Assembly: GCA_016463595.1 (NCBI GenBank)
Contig: JAEMQZ010000010.1
Coordinates: 1-38,460, forward strand
DNA: 38,460 nucleotides
Direction of reading: 5' to 3'
Source: Synechococcales cyanobacterium SupBloom_Metag_052
Lineage (GTDB): Bacteria > Cyanobacteriota > Cyanobacteriia > PCC-6307 > Cyanobiaceae
Each line of letters begins with the position of its first letter. Within the stretch, counting starts at the first letter, position 1. Below, in pieces: positions 18,388-26,871 of the stretch. The notes beneath the pieces are model-generated. The model saw only the letters and a list, made by a program, of their open reading frames with translations. It did not search any database and was not told the origin of the DNA. A program made the translations under genes and the position numbers.

Positions 18388-19410
18388 ATGACCTTGCGCG
18401 TTGCGATCAATGGATTCGGCCGAATTGGTCGGAACTTCATGCGCTGCTGGCTGAGCCGCGGCACCAATACCGGCATCGAGGTGGTGGGTCTCAACGGCTC
18501 CGGTGATACCACCACTAATGCCCACCTTCTTAAATATGACTCGATGCTCGGCCCTCTTCGGGGCGTCGATGTCACCACAACAGATAACGCCATCTACGTC
18601 AACGGAAAGGAAATCAAGGTTTTCTATGACCGTAATCCGGCCAACCTTCCCTGGAAGGATTGGGGCGTGGATTTGGTGATCGAGTCCACCGGGGTCTTCA
18701 ATGATGATGTGGGAGCCAGCAAGCACTTTGAAGCCGGCGCCAAGAAGGTGATTCTTACTGCTCCTGGCAAGGGAGCAAAAGTGGGGACTTTCGTGGTTGG
18801 CGTCAACGCTGATCAATACCGCCACGAAGATTGGGACATTCTCAGCAATGCCAGTTGCACTACCAACTGCATGGCGCCTGTCGTGAAGGTGTTGGATCAG
18901 GAGTTCGGCATCGTCAAGGGCACGATGACCACCACCCACAGCTACACAGGTGACCAGCGGATTCTCGACGCCGCCCACCGCGATCTGCGTCGGGCCCGGG
19001 CCGCAGCCGTCAACATTGTTCCCACCTCCACTGGCGCCGCCCAAGCAGTGGCCTTGGTTTACCCGCCGATGAAGGGCAAGCTGAGCGGGATTGCCATGCG
19101 GGTTCCTACCCCCAACGTGTCGGTGGTGGACATGGTGCTCGAAATCAGCCGCGACACCACCAAGGAGGAGGTGAACGCGGTGCTCAAGGCCTCCTCGGAA
19201 AATGCCATGAAGGGCATTATTAAGTACACCGACCTGCCCCTGGTGTCGAGCGACCACGCGGGCACCGATGAATCCGCGATCATCGACTCTGACCTCACCC
19301 TAGTGATGGGCGGCAACATGCTGAAAGTCATCGCTTGGTATGACAACGAGTGGGGCTATAGCCAGCGGGTTGTCGACCTCGCCGAACTGGTCGCCAGCAA
19401 GTGGAAGTGA
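18388..19410 (+). CDS. gap2: Glyceraldehyde-3-phosphate dehydrogenase, Gap2 (photosynthetic) type
   Basis: The 340-residue enzyme converts 1,3-bisphosphoglycerate and glyceraldehyde-3-phosphate; in cyanobacteria Gap2 is the Calvin-cycle form that accepts NADPH. Visible features are the NGFGRIGRN dinucleotide motif (8-16), the catalytic SNASCTTNC (C157) and H184 in [11 protein letters not shown]. The residue run after the second strand (LNGSGDTTT) lacks the Asp that makes Gap1 NAD-specific, which favours dual cofactor use. No CP12-like extension is present, as expected for a cyanobacterial A4 enzyme. Codon use is a little less GC-rich than the neighbours, as in highly expressed genes. It stands alone, transcribed away from murC. 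Confidence 0.95.
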   Translation: MTLRVAINGFGRIGRNFMRCWLSRGTNTGIEVVGLNGSGDTTTNAHLLKYDSMLGPLRGVDVTTTDNAIYVNGKEIKVFYDRNPANLPWKDWGVDLVIESTGVFNDDVGASKHFEAGAKKVILTAPGKGAKVGTFVVGVNADQYRHEDWDILSNASCTTNCMAPVVKVLDQEFGIVKGTMTTTHSYTGDQRILDAAHRDLRRARAAAVNIVPTSTGAAQAVALVYPPMKGKLSGIAMRVPTPNVSVVDMVLEISRDTTKEEVNAVLKASSENAMKGIIKYTDLPLVSSDHAGTDESAIIDSDLTLVMGGNMLKVIAWYDNEWGYSQRVVDLAELVASKWK

Positions 19411-19448
19411 GGAACTAGGGGCTTTTGTTCCTGAGTTAACCCTCGTCT

Positions 19449-19481
19449 TAAAACACGGTTTCATCTAAAACACGGTTTCAT
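19449..19481. repeat. Tandem 16-bp direct repeat downstream of gap2
   Basis: TAAAACACGGTTTCAT occurs twice (19449-19464 and 19466-19481), separated by one base, giving a 17-bp period. It lies 38 bp after the gap2 stop in the 205-bp spacer that faces the thiL 3' end. No coding sequence overlaps it. Both copies are identical. Confidence 0.85.
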
Positions 19482-19615
19482 TGAGCCTGGGCCAGCAGTT
19501 CCTTTCACGGTTCTGCCGGCGTCAGGCTTTTTGCTGCGAGGCCCGGGGTTGGGGGGCTGGTGGACCTGGCGCCTTCGCTAGGGCGTGAGGGCTTTGCGGC
19601 GATCGTTGCCAGCGA

Positions 19616-20632
19616 TCAGTGGAAATGGCTAAAGCCGGCGGCGTCCGCCAGCGCCAGGGCGGTTCCGTCGGCCCAGCGCAGGGGTCTCGTGACCCAGCCG
19701 CTGACGTCAGAGGGTTGGGCTGGCTCTAGGCGACCAATCACCTGGGCCCCCGCCAGCTGCTCCACTAGGGCCTCGGCCCAGGCGGGGGCCAGGGCCAGCA
19801 CTAATTCGAAATCTTCGCCGCCGCCCAGGCACCAGGCTTCGGCCTGGGGCAGCTCTGCCATGGCGGCGGCCAGGGGCAATTGGTGTCGCTCCAGCACGGC
19901 CTGGCAAAGGCTGCGCTTGGCGATCGCGGCCACGGCCTGGCCCAGGCCATCACTGCTGTCCATGCCAGCCACCCGCCAGGGTTCGCCCGGGGGCTGGCTG
20001 GCCGTTAGGGCTGCAAGCCCATCTAGGCGCGGCCGCGGCCGGCGATGGGCGGTGATGGCCCGCTCCTGCAACTCCGGGTCGCCCAGGGGCTCCAGCTCCC
20101 CCTGCAGCAGGGCCAGGCCCAGGCGGCTGAGGCCGTGGGCGCCGCTGCTTACGAGCAGGTCGCCGGGACGGCCATCGCGGCGCCGAATCGGCCGGGCCGG
20201 ATCCAGCCGCCCTAGGGCCGTGATCGCCAGGAGCCGTTGCTGGCTGCCGCTGCAGTCGCCGCCGAGCAGGGTGCCGCCATAGTGGGCCAGGGCCTCGCTG
20301 AGCCCGCCGTAAACCCCCTCAACCCAGGCCCAGGGAGTCTCGGCTGGGGCGGCCAGGCCCACGGTCAGGCCCACAACCTGGTGGCAGCCCATGGCGGCCA
20401 GGTCGGAGAGGTTGGCCGCAGCGGCCCGCCAGCCCAGGTCCCCGGGGCCCATGGTGGTGTCGCTGAAGTGGATCCCCTCCACCAGCAGGTCCGTGGTCAC
20501 CACCAGGCCGTGGTCCCCATCTGGGCTGACCAGGGCGCCGTCGTCGTCGAACTGGCCTTGGGGGGCAAAGGCCCCGAGGCGCTCGATCAGGCCCCATTCC
20601 CCCAGGTCCGCGAGCCGTAGCGGCTCAGCCAT
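19616..20632 (-). CDS. thiL: Thiamine-monophosphate kinase ThiL
   Basis: ThiL phosphorylates thiamine monophosphate to the active cofactor thiamine diphosphate. The 338-residue protein has the PurM/ThiL fold: FDDDGALV (metal-binding Asp cluster, 28-35), TTDLLVEGIHFS (46-57), ANLSDLAAMG (73-82), GGDCSGS and the later MDSSDGLGQ and GGGEDFELVLA. All kinase motifs are present. Its ATG overlaps the stop codon region of the upstream isomerase gene by 8 bp, a sign of translational coupling. Together they form a minus-strand operon transcribed toward gap2. Confidence 0.94.
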   Translation of the reverse strand: MAEPLRLADLGEWGLIERLGAFAPQGQFDDDGALVSPDGDHGLVVTTDLLVEGIHFSDTTMGPGDLGWRAAAANLSDLAAMGCHQVVGLTVGLAAPAETPWAWVEGVYGGLSEALAHYGGTLLGGDCSGSQQRLLAITALGRLDPARPIRRRDGRPGDLLVSSGAHGLSRLGLALLQGELEPLGDPELQERAITAHRRPRPRLDGLAALTASQPPGEPWRVAGMDSSDGLGQAVAAIAKRSLCQAVLERHQLPLAAAMAELPQAEAWCLGGGEDFELVLALAPAWAEALVEQLAGAQVIGRLEPAQPSDVSGWVTRPLRWADGTALALADAAGFSHFH

Positions 20633-21770
20633 GGGCCTGCAGGTTTTCGGCCCCGTCGATCACCCGCGCCTTGACGATGCCGTCATCGGCGCTGAGCTCC
20701 TGCAGCACATCAAAGCCATCCACGACGTAGCCGAAGGCCGCATAGCGCCCATCGATCAGGTTCAAGCCCGCGGGGGTGAGTTCGGCTTCAAACAGAAACA
20801 GGAAGAATTGGGAGGAGCCGTCATTGAGGGCCTCGTCGGAATGGGCCCAGCCCAGGGTGCCCTTGGTGGCAAAGGGCAGCACCGGCGCGCCCTTGAACAG
20901 GCCTAGATCTTCGAACGTTTGGTTGTAGAAGGGAACGGCCTGGTCCGGTACCCGGATCTCTAAGGGAACCTGGCGCTCGGCCTTGGTGTTGGGATCGACG
21001 AAGCCCTTGGCGGCTCCAACGGGATCACCGGTTTGCAGTACGTAGAAGTCTTCGGCGCGGTTGAAGGGCAGGTTGTCGTAGAAGCCCCGCTGCACGAGAT
21101 CGACGAAGGCACCGCCGGTCAGGGGCGCGTTGTAACCGTCCACCACGGCAGTGAGCACGCCCTTGCTGGTGGTCAGTTCCACGGTGGCGCGGCCCAGCAG
21201 CCTGGGCAGGGCGGCGAATTCCACTGGGATTTCAAACGGGAATGGCCCCACCAGCAGGGCTTCCAGGTCCCCGATCGTGGCCAGGGCGGTGCGTCGGGCG
21301 GTCAGAAAGCCATCGCGGTCCTGCTGGTCGGCGGCGCTCGCCATGGCCTGGAGCTGATCGGCCACGGCGCTCAAGGCCGCCACGCTTGCGTCCCGATCGG
21401 CCGGAGGCAGGCTGGCAGTGATCGCCGTGCCCCGGGTGCCCAGTTGCCCCTGGCTGCGGCGCACGCTTGAGCTCAGGGCACCCCAGCGTTTGGCGCGCAG
21501 GTCATCGCTGGTGCCCTCCAGCAGGTGTTGCAGCTTCTGAAGATCTGCCGATTCGATCGGCAGGGCATCGCGCAGGATCGCCGCCGGGTCAGTCACGGCA
21601 TTGCCGGGCGGCAGGAAGGCCCAGGCGGGCCCAGGGGCGAGCAGCCCCAGCAGCAGCAGGGCGGCCAGGAGAGGTCGGAGGCCAGCGGCGCCTAGGGCCT
21701 GGAACCACCCAGAGAGCCAGGAGGTCCAGGGCCTGGCCGCCAGTTGAACCCGCCTGTGACTGGGATCCAT
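20625..21770 (-). CDS. Exported cyclophilin-type peptidyl-prolyl isomerase, Cyp38/TLP40-like
   Basis: The 381-residue protein starts with basic residues, then a hydrophobic stretch (about 31-51, ending APGPAWA), fitting an export signal with cleavage near residue 51. A helical domain follows (about 55-185, PsbQ-like in plant Cyp38). The C-terminal cyclophilin domain (about 195-375) includes [20 protein letters not shown] and [10 protein letters not shown]. Plant CYP38/TLP40 is a thylakoid-lumen factor needed for photosystem II assembly, and the shared layout suggests the same compartment; whether isomerase activity remains cannot be judged. ATG at 21770 was chosen because the open frame above it is only efp antisense. 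It is coupled to thiL. Confidence 0.88.
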   Translation of the reverse strand: MDPSHRRVQLAARPWTSWLSGWFQALGAAGLRPLLAALLLLGLLAPGPAWAFLPPGNAVTDPAAILRDALPIESADLQKLQHLLEGTSDDLRAKRWGALSSSVRRSQGQLGTRGTAITASLPPADRDASVAALSAVADQLQAMASAADQQDRDGFLTARRTALATIGDLEALLVGPFPFEIPVEFAALPRLLGRATVELTTSKGVLTAVVDGYNAPLTGGAFVDLVQRGFYDNLPFNRAEDFYVLQTGDPVGAAKGFVDPNTKAERQVPLEIRVPDQAVPFYNQTFEDLGLFKGAPVLPFATKGTLGWAHSDEALNDGSSQFFLFLFEAELTPAGLNLIDGRYAAFGYVVDGFDVLQELSADDGIVKARVIDGAENLQAHG

Positions 21771-21809
21771 TGCTTCATGCCTGCCTCTGAATGGACTTTG
21801 GCACAGCCG

Positions 21810-21815
21810 TACAAT
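21810..21815 (+). promoter_or_regulatory. Possible -10 element of efp-accB
   Basis: TACAAT lies 22 bp upstream of the efp ATG in the 67-bp gap to the divergent isomerase gene. No clear -35 at normal spacing is seen. Confidence 0.35.
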
Positions 21816-21837
21816 CCGCCTCAAACGTTCTGCCGGA

Positions 21838-22398
21838 ATGATCTCGAGCAACGACTTTCGTACCGGCACCTCGATCGAGCTCGATGGCCAGGTCTGGCGT
21901 GTGGTCGAGTTTCTGCATGTGAAGCCCGGCAAGGGCTCCGCCTTCGTGCGCACCAAGCTCAAGGCCGTCCAGAGCGGCAACGTGGTGGAAAAGACCTTCC
22001 GGGCTGGCGAGACCCTGACCCAGGCAATCTTGGAGAAATCCACCCTGCAGCACACCTACATGGAGGCCGAGGACTACGTCTTCATGGACATGGGCACCTT
22101 TGAGGAAACCCGTCTTACCGCCAAGCAGATCGGCGATAGCCGCAAGTACCTCAAAGAAGGCATGGAAGTGAGTGTGGTGGCCTGGAACGGCAAGCCCCTG
22201 GAAGTGGAGCTCCCCAATTCCGTGGTGCTGGAGATCACCCAGACCGATCCCGGCGTCAAGGGCGATACGGCCACCGGTGGCACCAAGCCCGCCATCGTCG
22301 AAACCGGGGCCCAGGTGATGGTTCCCCTGTTCCTCTCGATCGGCGAGAAGATCAAGATCGATACCCGCACCGACAGCTACCTGGGCCGGGAGAACTAA
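21838..22398 (+). CDS. efp: Translation elongation factor P
   Basis: EF-P binds between the ribosomal P and E sites and relieves stalling at polyproline stretches. The 186-residue protein has the three beta-barrel layout, with the functional loop [10 protein letters not shown] in domain I; Lys32 sits at the tip where E. coli EF-P is modified. No epmA/epmB-like gene is in the window, so modification state is unknown. The C-terminal signature [13 protein letters not shown] is intact. accB follows after 5 bp, so the two are co-transcribed, an arrangement I recall in many cyanobacteria. Confidence 0.97.
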   Translation: MISSNDFRTGTSIELDGQVWRVVEFLHVKPGKGSAFVRTKLKAVQSGNVVEKTFRAGETLTQAILEKSTLQHTYMEAEDYVFMDMGTFEETRLTAKQIGDSRKYLKEGMEVSVVAWNGKPLEVELPNSVVLEITQTDPGVKGDTATGGTKPAIVETGAQVMVPLFLSIGEKIKIDTRTDSYLGREN

Positions 22399-22403
22399 TC
22401 GTC

Positions 22404-22883
22404 ATGCAGCTCGACCACGACCAGCTCCGCCAGCTCATCACCTTGCTGGGCGAGAGCGATATCCAGGAACTCAAGCTCGAGGGTGATGACTTCCGCCTCG
22501 AACTGCGCCGCAACCTGCCAGCGAGCCAGCCCCAGGTGGTGATGCAGGCCGCCCCTGCCCCTTCCCTGCAGGCCGCTCCCCTGGCGGCCCCCTCCGCCTC
22601 CCCTTCCGCTGCGCCTCCGGCAGCGGCAGCCGTTCGCGGCGACCTGCTGGAGATCACGGCGCCGATGGTGGGCACGTTTTATCGGGCTTCAGCCCCTGGC
22701 GAACCCGTCTTTGTCGAGCTGGGTAGTCGTATTTCCGTCGGTCAGCCGATTTGCATCCTCGAGGCGATGAAGCTGATGAATGAATTGGAGGCCGAGGTCA
22801 GCGGTGAGGTCGTGGAGATCCTGGTAGAAAATGGCACTCCGGTCGAATTCGGCCAGGTGCTGATGCGGGTCAGGCCAGCCTGA
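22404..22883 (+). CDS. accB: Biotin carboxyl carrier protein of acetyl-CoA carboxylase
   Basis: AccB carries biotin between the carboxylase and carboxyltransferase of acetyl-CoA carboxylase, the first step of fatty acid synthesis. The 159 residues have an N-terminal helix-strand module, a flexible Ala/Pro/Ser linker (about 48-78) and the biotinyl domain with EAMKLM; Lys123 is the biotin site. The 'thumb' (ASAPGEPVFVELG) typical of AccB is present. It lies 5 bp after efp and converges on pdxA. In the 63-bp gap to pdxA a small GCCAG/CTGGC stem is visible but no T-run. Confidence 0.96.
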   Translation: MQLDHDQLRQLITLLGESDIQELKLEGDDFRLELRRNLPASQPQVVMQAAPAPSLQAAPLAAPSASPSAAPPAAAAVRGDLLEITAPMVGTFYRASAPGEPVFVELGSRISVGQPICILEAMKLMNELEAEVSGEVVEILVENGTPVEFGQVLMRVRPA

Positions 22884-22946
22884 TCCTGCCTAACGCCAGC
22901 AAGTCCTGGCAGTCAACGGCCAAGCCAAGCGATCACAAGGGCTAGT

Positions 22947-23993
22947 TCAGCCCAGCTCCCAGGCTGTTTCCAAGGCGGCTTCCATGCTTTGGCTCCTGGC
23001 GATGCCCTTGCCAGCGATGGCGAAGGCCGTGCCGTGGTCGGGGGAGGTGCGCAGGAAGGGCAGGCCCAGGGTCGTGTTGACGGCGGCATCAAAGGCCAGC
23101 AATTTGACCGGGATCAGGCCCTGGTCGTGATACAGGGCCAGGTAGCCATCGGCGGCCTGATTGGCATAGGTGGCATTGGCCCAGGCGGCCCCGGCCCCGA
23201 GCCAGCAGGTGTCCGGTGGCAGGGGGCCCAGCAGCTCCACGTTTGGATGGTGCAAGCGCCAGGTCGCCAGCAACGGCTCCAGCCAGGCCTGCTCCTCTTG
23301 CCCTAGCTGGCCCGCTTCGCCCGCATGGGGGTTAAGGCCCGCCACCACCAGCCTGGGCCGCTCGGCAAAGCGCTGGCAGAAGCCCAGCAGCGTATTGAGC
23401 TTGGCTTCGACCCGGGGCCCATCCAGGCTGGTGGCCACGGCGGAGAGGGGGATGTGGGTGGTGGCCAGCAGGGTGTTGAGGCGCCAGGACCCATGGGGCG
23501 CCCGGGCGGTGAACAGCATCGAGGCTTCGCTGACCCCTGCCAGTTCGGCCAGCCGCTCGGTCTGACCCGGGTAGGCATGGCCAGCGGCATGCCAGGCCTG
23601 TTTGGCGATCGGCGCGGTAGTGAGGGCCTGGCAGCGGCCTTGTAACACCAGTTCGGCGGCCCGGGTGAGCCAGGCAAAGCTGGCGGCCCCGCTGGCGGCA
23701 CTGGACTGGCCCGCAGGGACGGGTTCGCCCAGGGGCAGATCGAGGATGTCGAGGCTGGCTGGATCGGCTAGGGGCAGGTCAGTGACCCCTCGCAGGGCCT
23801 GATAGCTCTGTTCCAGCCAGTGGCGGCAGCCCACCAGTAAGGGGTTTGAGGCGGCGCCGGCGGCTTCGCTGGGGCTGCGGCGCAGGGCCGCTAGGGCCTT
23901 AAGGGTTACCTCGGCGCCAATGCCGGCGGGATCGCCCAGGGCGATGGCGATCCGGCGCTCTTTAACCTTGGGGTTGCTGGCCGGAATTGCCAT
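22947..23993 (-). CDS. pdxA: 4-hydroxythreonine-4-phosphate dehydrogenase PdxA
   Basis: PdxA oxidises 4-phosphohydroxy-L-threonine in the DXP-dependent pyridoxal-phosphate pathway. The 348 residues show ALGDPAGIGAEV (18-29), TTAPIAKQAWHAAG, and likely metal-binding histidines in TTH (H180), NPHAGEAG (H223) and LYHDQG (H289). The C-terminus has TSPDHGTAFAIAG. ATG at 23993 was chosen; the open frame continues 15 codons upstream with no conserved residues. Its start codon shares the bases CATG with the start codon of a small plus-strand gene, so the two starts overlap head to head. Confidence 0.94.
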   Translation of the reverse strand: MAIPASNPKVKERRIAIALGDPAGIGAEVTLKALAALRRSPSEAAGAASNPLLVGCRHWLEQSYQALRGVTDLPLADPASLDILDLPLGEPVPAGQSSAASGAASFAWLTRAAELVLQGRCQALTTAPIAKQAWHAAGHAYPGQTERLAELAGVSEASMLFTARAPHGSWRLNTLLATTHIPLSAVATSLDGPRVEAKLNTLLGFCQRFAERPRLVVAGLNPHAGEAGQLGQEEQAWLEPLLATWRLHHPNVELLGPLPPDTCWLGAGAAWANATYANQAADGYLALYHDQGLIPVKLLAFDAAVNTTLGLPFLRTSPDHGTAFAIAGKGIARSQSMEAALETAWELG

Positions 23994-24201
23994 GCTGCGT
24001 TTGCTGCTGTTGGGACTGCTGCTGTTCGGCCTGGTCACCGGACTAAGCCATGGCTGGATTGAGCTGCGCTGGGATCGCTTCTTCCGCGACGCCGGCGTTC
24101 CCCTCTTCCAGGATGGTCCGGCGCCGGCTCAACCGGCCGGCCCTGGAGTTGGGGCGCCGGCCCGTTCCTCAGCCAGGCAGGCCCCAAACCCCTCCCGGTA
24201 G
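23992..24201 (+). CDS. Small putative membrane or secreted protein, 69 aa
   Basis: The frame begins with ATG at 23992 and encodes a strongly hydrophobic N-terminus (MLRLLLLGLLLFGLVTGLS), then a charged segment WIELRWDRFFRDAGVPLF, then a Pro/Ala-rich end. This looks like an uncleaved signal anchor or a small membrane protein. I recall a similar short gene at this position in other picocyanobacteria, but cannot confirm it. The start overlaps the pdxA start on the other strand (shared CATG), and the last 73 bp run antisense to the 3' end of the epimerase gene. The hydrophobic start is partly due to CTG-rich sequence, so chance is possible. Confidence 0.5.
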   Translation: MLRLLLLGLLLFGLVTGLSHGWIELRWDRFFRDAGVPLFQDGPAPAQPAGPGVGAPARSSARQAPNPSR

Positions 24202-25046
24202 CTGGGGTAGCGCAGGGAGTAGCCCAGCTCTTGGCACAGGCGCCGATTGCGGACGCGGCGGTTTTCGGCCCAAAAGCTCAGGGCCATGGGCCCCATACTG
24301 GCGGCCACGCTGGCGAACGCTTGCACAGGGGGCAATTTGCAGCCCAGCAGGTGGGCAGCGAAACCGAGGGTTTCGCTGGAGGGGCAGGGGCAATCGTCGC
24401 TGACATTGACCAGTTGGGGCCTGGCCTGCGCGGGTAGGGCCAGGCAGTGGCTCAAGGCTCCAACGATGTCATCGACGTGGGTGCGGCAGAACACCTGGCC
24501 CGGCTTGTGGACCAGCCGGCTACTCCCCTGCTGGAGCCCTGCAAAGGGGCTGCGACCCGGACCGTAGATGGCCGGTAGCCGGAAGCTCTGCACCGGCAGG
24601 CCACTGTTGAGCCAGGCCTGCTCACAGGCCAGGCGGGCCCGGCTGCGTTCCAGGCCTGGAGTGGCTTCGTTGGTTTCATCGACCCAGGCGCCCTGGCAGT
24701 CCCCATAGACACCGGTGGTGGAGAGGTAGCCCACCCAGTTGAGGGGGAGTTGGCGCAGCAAGGGCGCCAGGGCATCCAGGGCTGGGTCCTGGCCTTGGCG
24801 ATCGGGCGGGATCGTGCTGAGCAGGTGGGTGGTGCCGGCCAGGTCGCCAGCGCTGGGCACGAGCCCGGCATCGGGATCAAAGGCCAGCCAGCGCCAGGGA
24901 TCGGCGGCGTTCGAATCCCGGTGGCCCCGATGGCTGACGGTCACGTCGAAGCCGGCCTGGGCCATGGCGGCTGCGAAGCGACGGCCGCTGAAACCGCCCC
25001 CGAGTACCAGCAACTGGCCCCGGGACTTGACAGATGCGCTGGTCAT
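24129..25046 (-). CDS. NAD(P)-binding epimerase/dehydratase-like protein (extended SDR, YeeZ-like)
   Basis: The 305-residue protein opens with a Rossmann motif, LLVLGGGFSGRRFAAAMA (12-29), and has the STTGVYGD motif typical of SDR-type sugar epimerases and their YeeZ-like relatives. The canonical YxxxK catalytic pair is not evident: the matching region reads RARLACEQAWL, so classical epimerase activity is doubtful. A PAIYGPGRSP motif marks the substrate-binding region. The start is ATG at 25046; the upstream extension of the frame is antisense to the next gene. Function is unassigned, since no sugar-nucleotide genes surround it. Confidence 0.8.
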   Translation of the reverse strand: MTSASVKSRGQLLVLGGGFSGRRFAAAMAQAGFDVTVSHRGHRDSNAADPWRWLAFDPDAGLVPSAGDLAGTTHLLSTIPPDRQGQDPALDALAPLLRQLPLNWVGYLSTTGVYGDCQGAWVDETNEATPGLERSRARLACEQAWLNSGLPVQSFRLPAIYGPGRSPFAGLQQGSSRLVHKPGQVFCRTHVDDIVGALSHCLALPAQARPQLVNVSDDCPCPSSETLGFAAHLLGCKLPPVQAFASVAASMGPMALSFWAENRRVRNRRLCQELGYSLRYPSYREGFGACLAEERAGAPTPGPAG

Positions 25047-25080
25047 CAGTACAGATGTATCACTTCTTTGATTGTGGCCG

Positions 25081-25305
25081 ATGGCGTCCTCCAGTTTCTC
25101 CCCTTCCCGTTCCAGCAGCCTGCGTTCGCGCCGGCTTGCCACCAGCGTTGATGCCACTCCTTTCGGCCTGGGCGCTGGCACCGCCGCCTTGTTCTTGGCC
25201 CTTGTGCTTCTCCTGGTGGCCACCTTGGTGGCCCCGGAGCAACCTGGCAGTCTTGCCAGTATCTGCCAGCGCCACAATGGCGCTGAGGCCTGCCGGGTGT
25301 GGTGA
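25081..25305 (+). CDS. Small single-pass membrane protein, 74 aa
   Basis: The protein has a Ser/Arg-rich N-terminus, one clear membrane helix (GTAALFLALVLLLVATLVA, about 33-51) and a short tail with two cysteines, ICQRHNGAEACRVW. The tail looks conserved to me (I recall similar ICxRH...ACxVW endings in picocyanobacteria), but this needs a search. The two Cys residues could form a disulfide if the tail faces the periplasm or lumen. It starts 34 bp from the divergent epimerase gene; an in-frame TTG 9 bp earlier is an alternative. It ends 56 bp from the convergent antiporter gene. Confidence 0.6.
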   Translation: MASSSFSPSRSSSLRSRRLATSVDATPFGLGAGTAALFLALVLLLVATLVAPEQPGSLASICQRHNGAEACRVW

Positions 25306-25361
25306 GCCTGGCGGGCAGCTCAGTCCCAAGCGGGCGATCCGGAAGGGACCGAACCTCTGGC

Positions 25362-26642
25362 TCAGCTGGATTGTTCGTTCAGGCTGAGATCGGCCTGGGG
25401 TTTCAGGGCGTTGGCTAGTAAATCTGTGGCGGCAGGTAGAAAATAGCCTTGAAAAATCAGCCCATAGAGAACCACGGCCAGGGCGAAGGCCGGCATGAGG
25501 GTCCCCCAGGGAACCCCGCTAGCAGCAGCCTGTAGGGCAATGGCGATCGGCACCGCTCCCCGCAAGCCCGCGAAGGCAGAGAATGTCTTTTCTGGTGCCT
25601 GGAAAGGAGAGCGGTACAGGGTGATAAAAGTCATCAATAGCCGACTAACCATCGTGATCAGGAAGACCACCAGGGCGTACCACTTGAGGGGCCAGATCTC
25701 TTGAGGAAAGACAACAAGTCCCAGGCAGATCAGTAAAATTAGCTCCGAAGCCCGATTAATAATCGTAAATTCGGAGACGATGATGCAATCGATTTCATTG
25801 GAGTTCCCGATCACGCAGCCCATTACATAGGCGCAAAGTAAGGGACTGCCACCGCAGAGGAAAGCCGTTGCACAGCTCAACATTAACAGGGCCAGGCAGA
25901 TCACTTCACTGCCAGCATTCGGCTCCAAGTAATGCTCTCGGGCAAGGATGTACGTTCCCAGCAAAGCGCCAGCCCAGCCAACGGCAGCTCCAACCGCAAA
26001 CTCAAGGCCCACATCACGGAGCAGTAGAAGGGGACTTTCAAGTTGGCCTTTGGCGAGGGCGAGAGCGACACCGGCAAGGATAACGGCCACCGGATCGTTG
26101 AAACCAGATTCACACTCAATTAAATTGAGCAATGGGCCGGGGATTTTGCTGGCGATCGGACGCAGCAATGCCAGTACGGCTGTTGCATCAGTGCTGCAAA
26201 GCATGGCTCCAATAAACAGGGCTAGGGGCAGGTCTGCTGAAAATTGAGTGCCAGAGCCATTGGTAAGGGCAGGGATAAATTGGTAATCAAGATTTAATCG
26301 GGATAGGCCATAAATCAAGGCAGTTGCAGATCCAGCCGTGATCAGACAGCCCAGGGTGGCCATCCGTAACCCCGACCAAATCACACGACGCATCGAGGTC
26401 CATCGTGTTGTTAGACCTCCATAAAAAAGAATAATGGCAAGTCCCAGGCTGGCGATTGACTCCGCCTGCTCATTAGAAAGATAGGATTGATGGTTGCCGA
26501 GGAAATCAGGCAAAAGCATTCCCATGATGAGAATGAGCAGCATGCCCGGTAGTTTGATCTTTTCTGAGATACTTTCTAGGAGGCGAGAGAGTAGTAATAA
26601 GCCTCCGAACAGAAGCATGTAGATATACGTCGTGTGTTCCAT
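25362..26642 (-). CDS. CPA1-family cation:proton antiporter
   Basis: The 426-residue, strongly hydrophobic protein has about 12 predicted membrane helices. The characteristic CPA1 ion-site motifs are STDATAV (150-156) and the N-D pair in ESGFNDPVAVIL (N182-D183). The family exchanges Na+ or K+ for H+ to keep pH and salt balance; which ion is carried cannot be read from sequence. The C-terminus ends shortly after the last helix, so the TrkA_C/CorC regulatory domains of NhaP2 are missing. Local GC is low (42% in 25741-25800) against more than 60% in neighbours, a sign of different origin or selection. The 229 bp upstream are AT-richer and presumably hold its promoter; no strong hexamer pair was found. 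Confidence 0.9.
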   Translation of the reverse strand: MEHTTYIYMLLFGGLLLLSRLLESISEKIKLPGMLLILIMGMLLPDFLGNHQSYLSNEQAESIASLGLAIILFYGGLTTRWTSMRRVIWSGLRMATLGCLITAGSATALIYGLSRLNLDYQFIPALTNGSGTQFSADLPLALFIGAMLCSTDATAVLALLRPIASKIPGPLLNLIECESGFNDPVAVILAGVALALAKGQLESPLLLLRDVGLEFAVGAAVGWAGALLGTYILAREHYLEPNAGSEVICLALLMLSCATAFLCGGSPLLCAYVMGCVIGNSNEIDCIIVSEFTIINRASELILLICLGLVVFPQEIWPLKWYALVVFLITMVSRLLMTFITLYRSPFQAPEKTFSAFAGLRGAVPIAIALQAAASGVPWGTLMPAFALAVVLYGLIFQGYFLPAATDLLANALKPQADLSLNEQSS

Positions 26643-26871
26643 TGGCAGTGATGATTGATTGATTGCCGTAATCTAGCAAGGGTGCTCCGCCCTGCTTTGG
26701 CGGTGTCTCCCTAGGGTTTCGATTCCTTCGAGCTAGCCGATGGAGCGAGGGTTTGCCTAACAATAAATGTTATGAAATCGATGTTCGCCTGCCGATCACG
26801 TCGCAGTCATGCCCATCGAGCGGCCTCGCCTTAGAGAGGGGCTGGATAGGGCTGAAAACAGGGTTTTGGCC

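Noticed and set aside
21771-22055. N-terminal extension of the cyclophilin frame
   Set aside because: The extension is antisense to efp and precedes a proper export signal starting at 21770.
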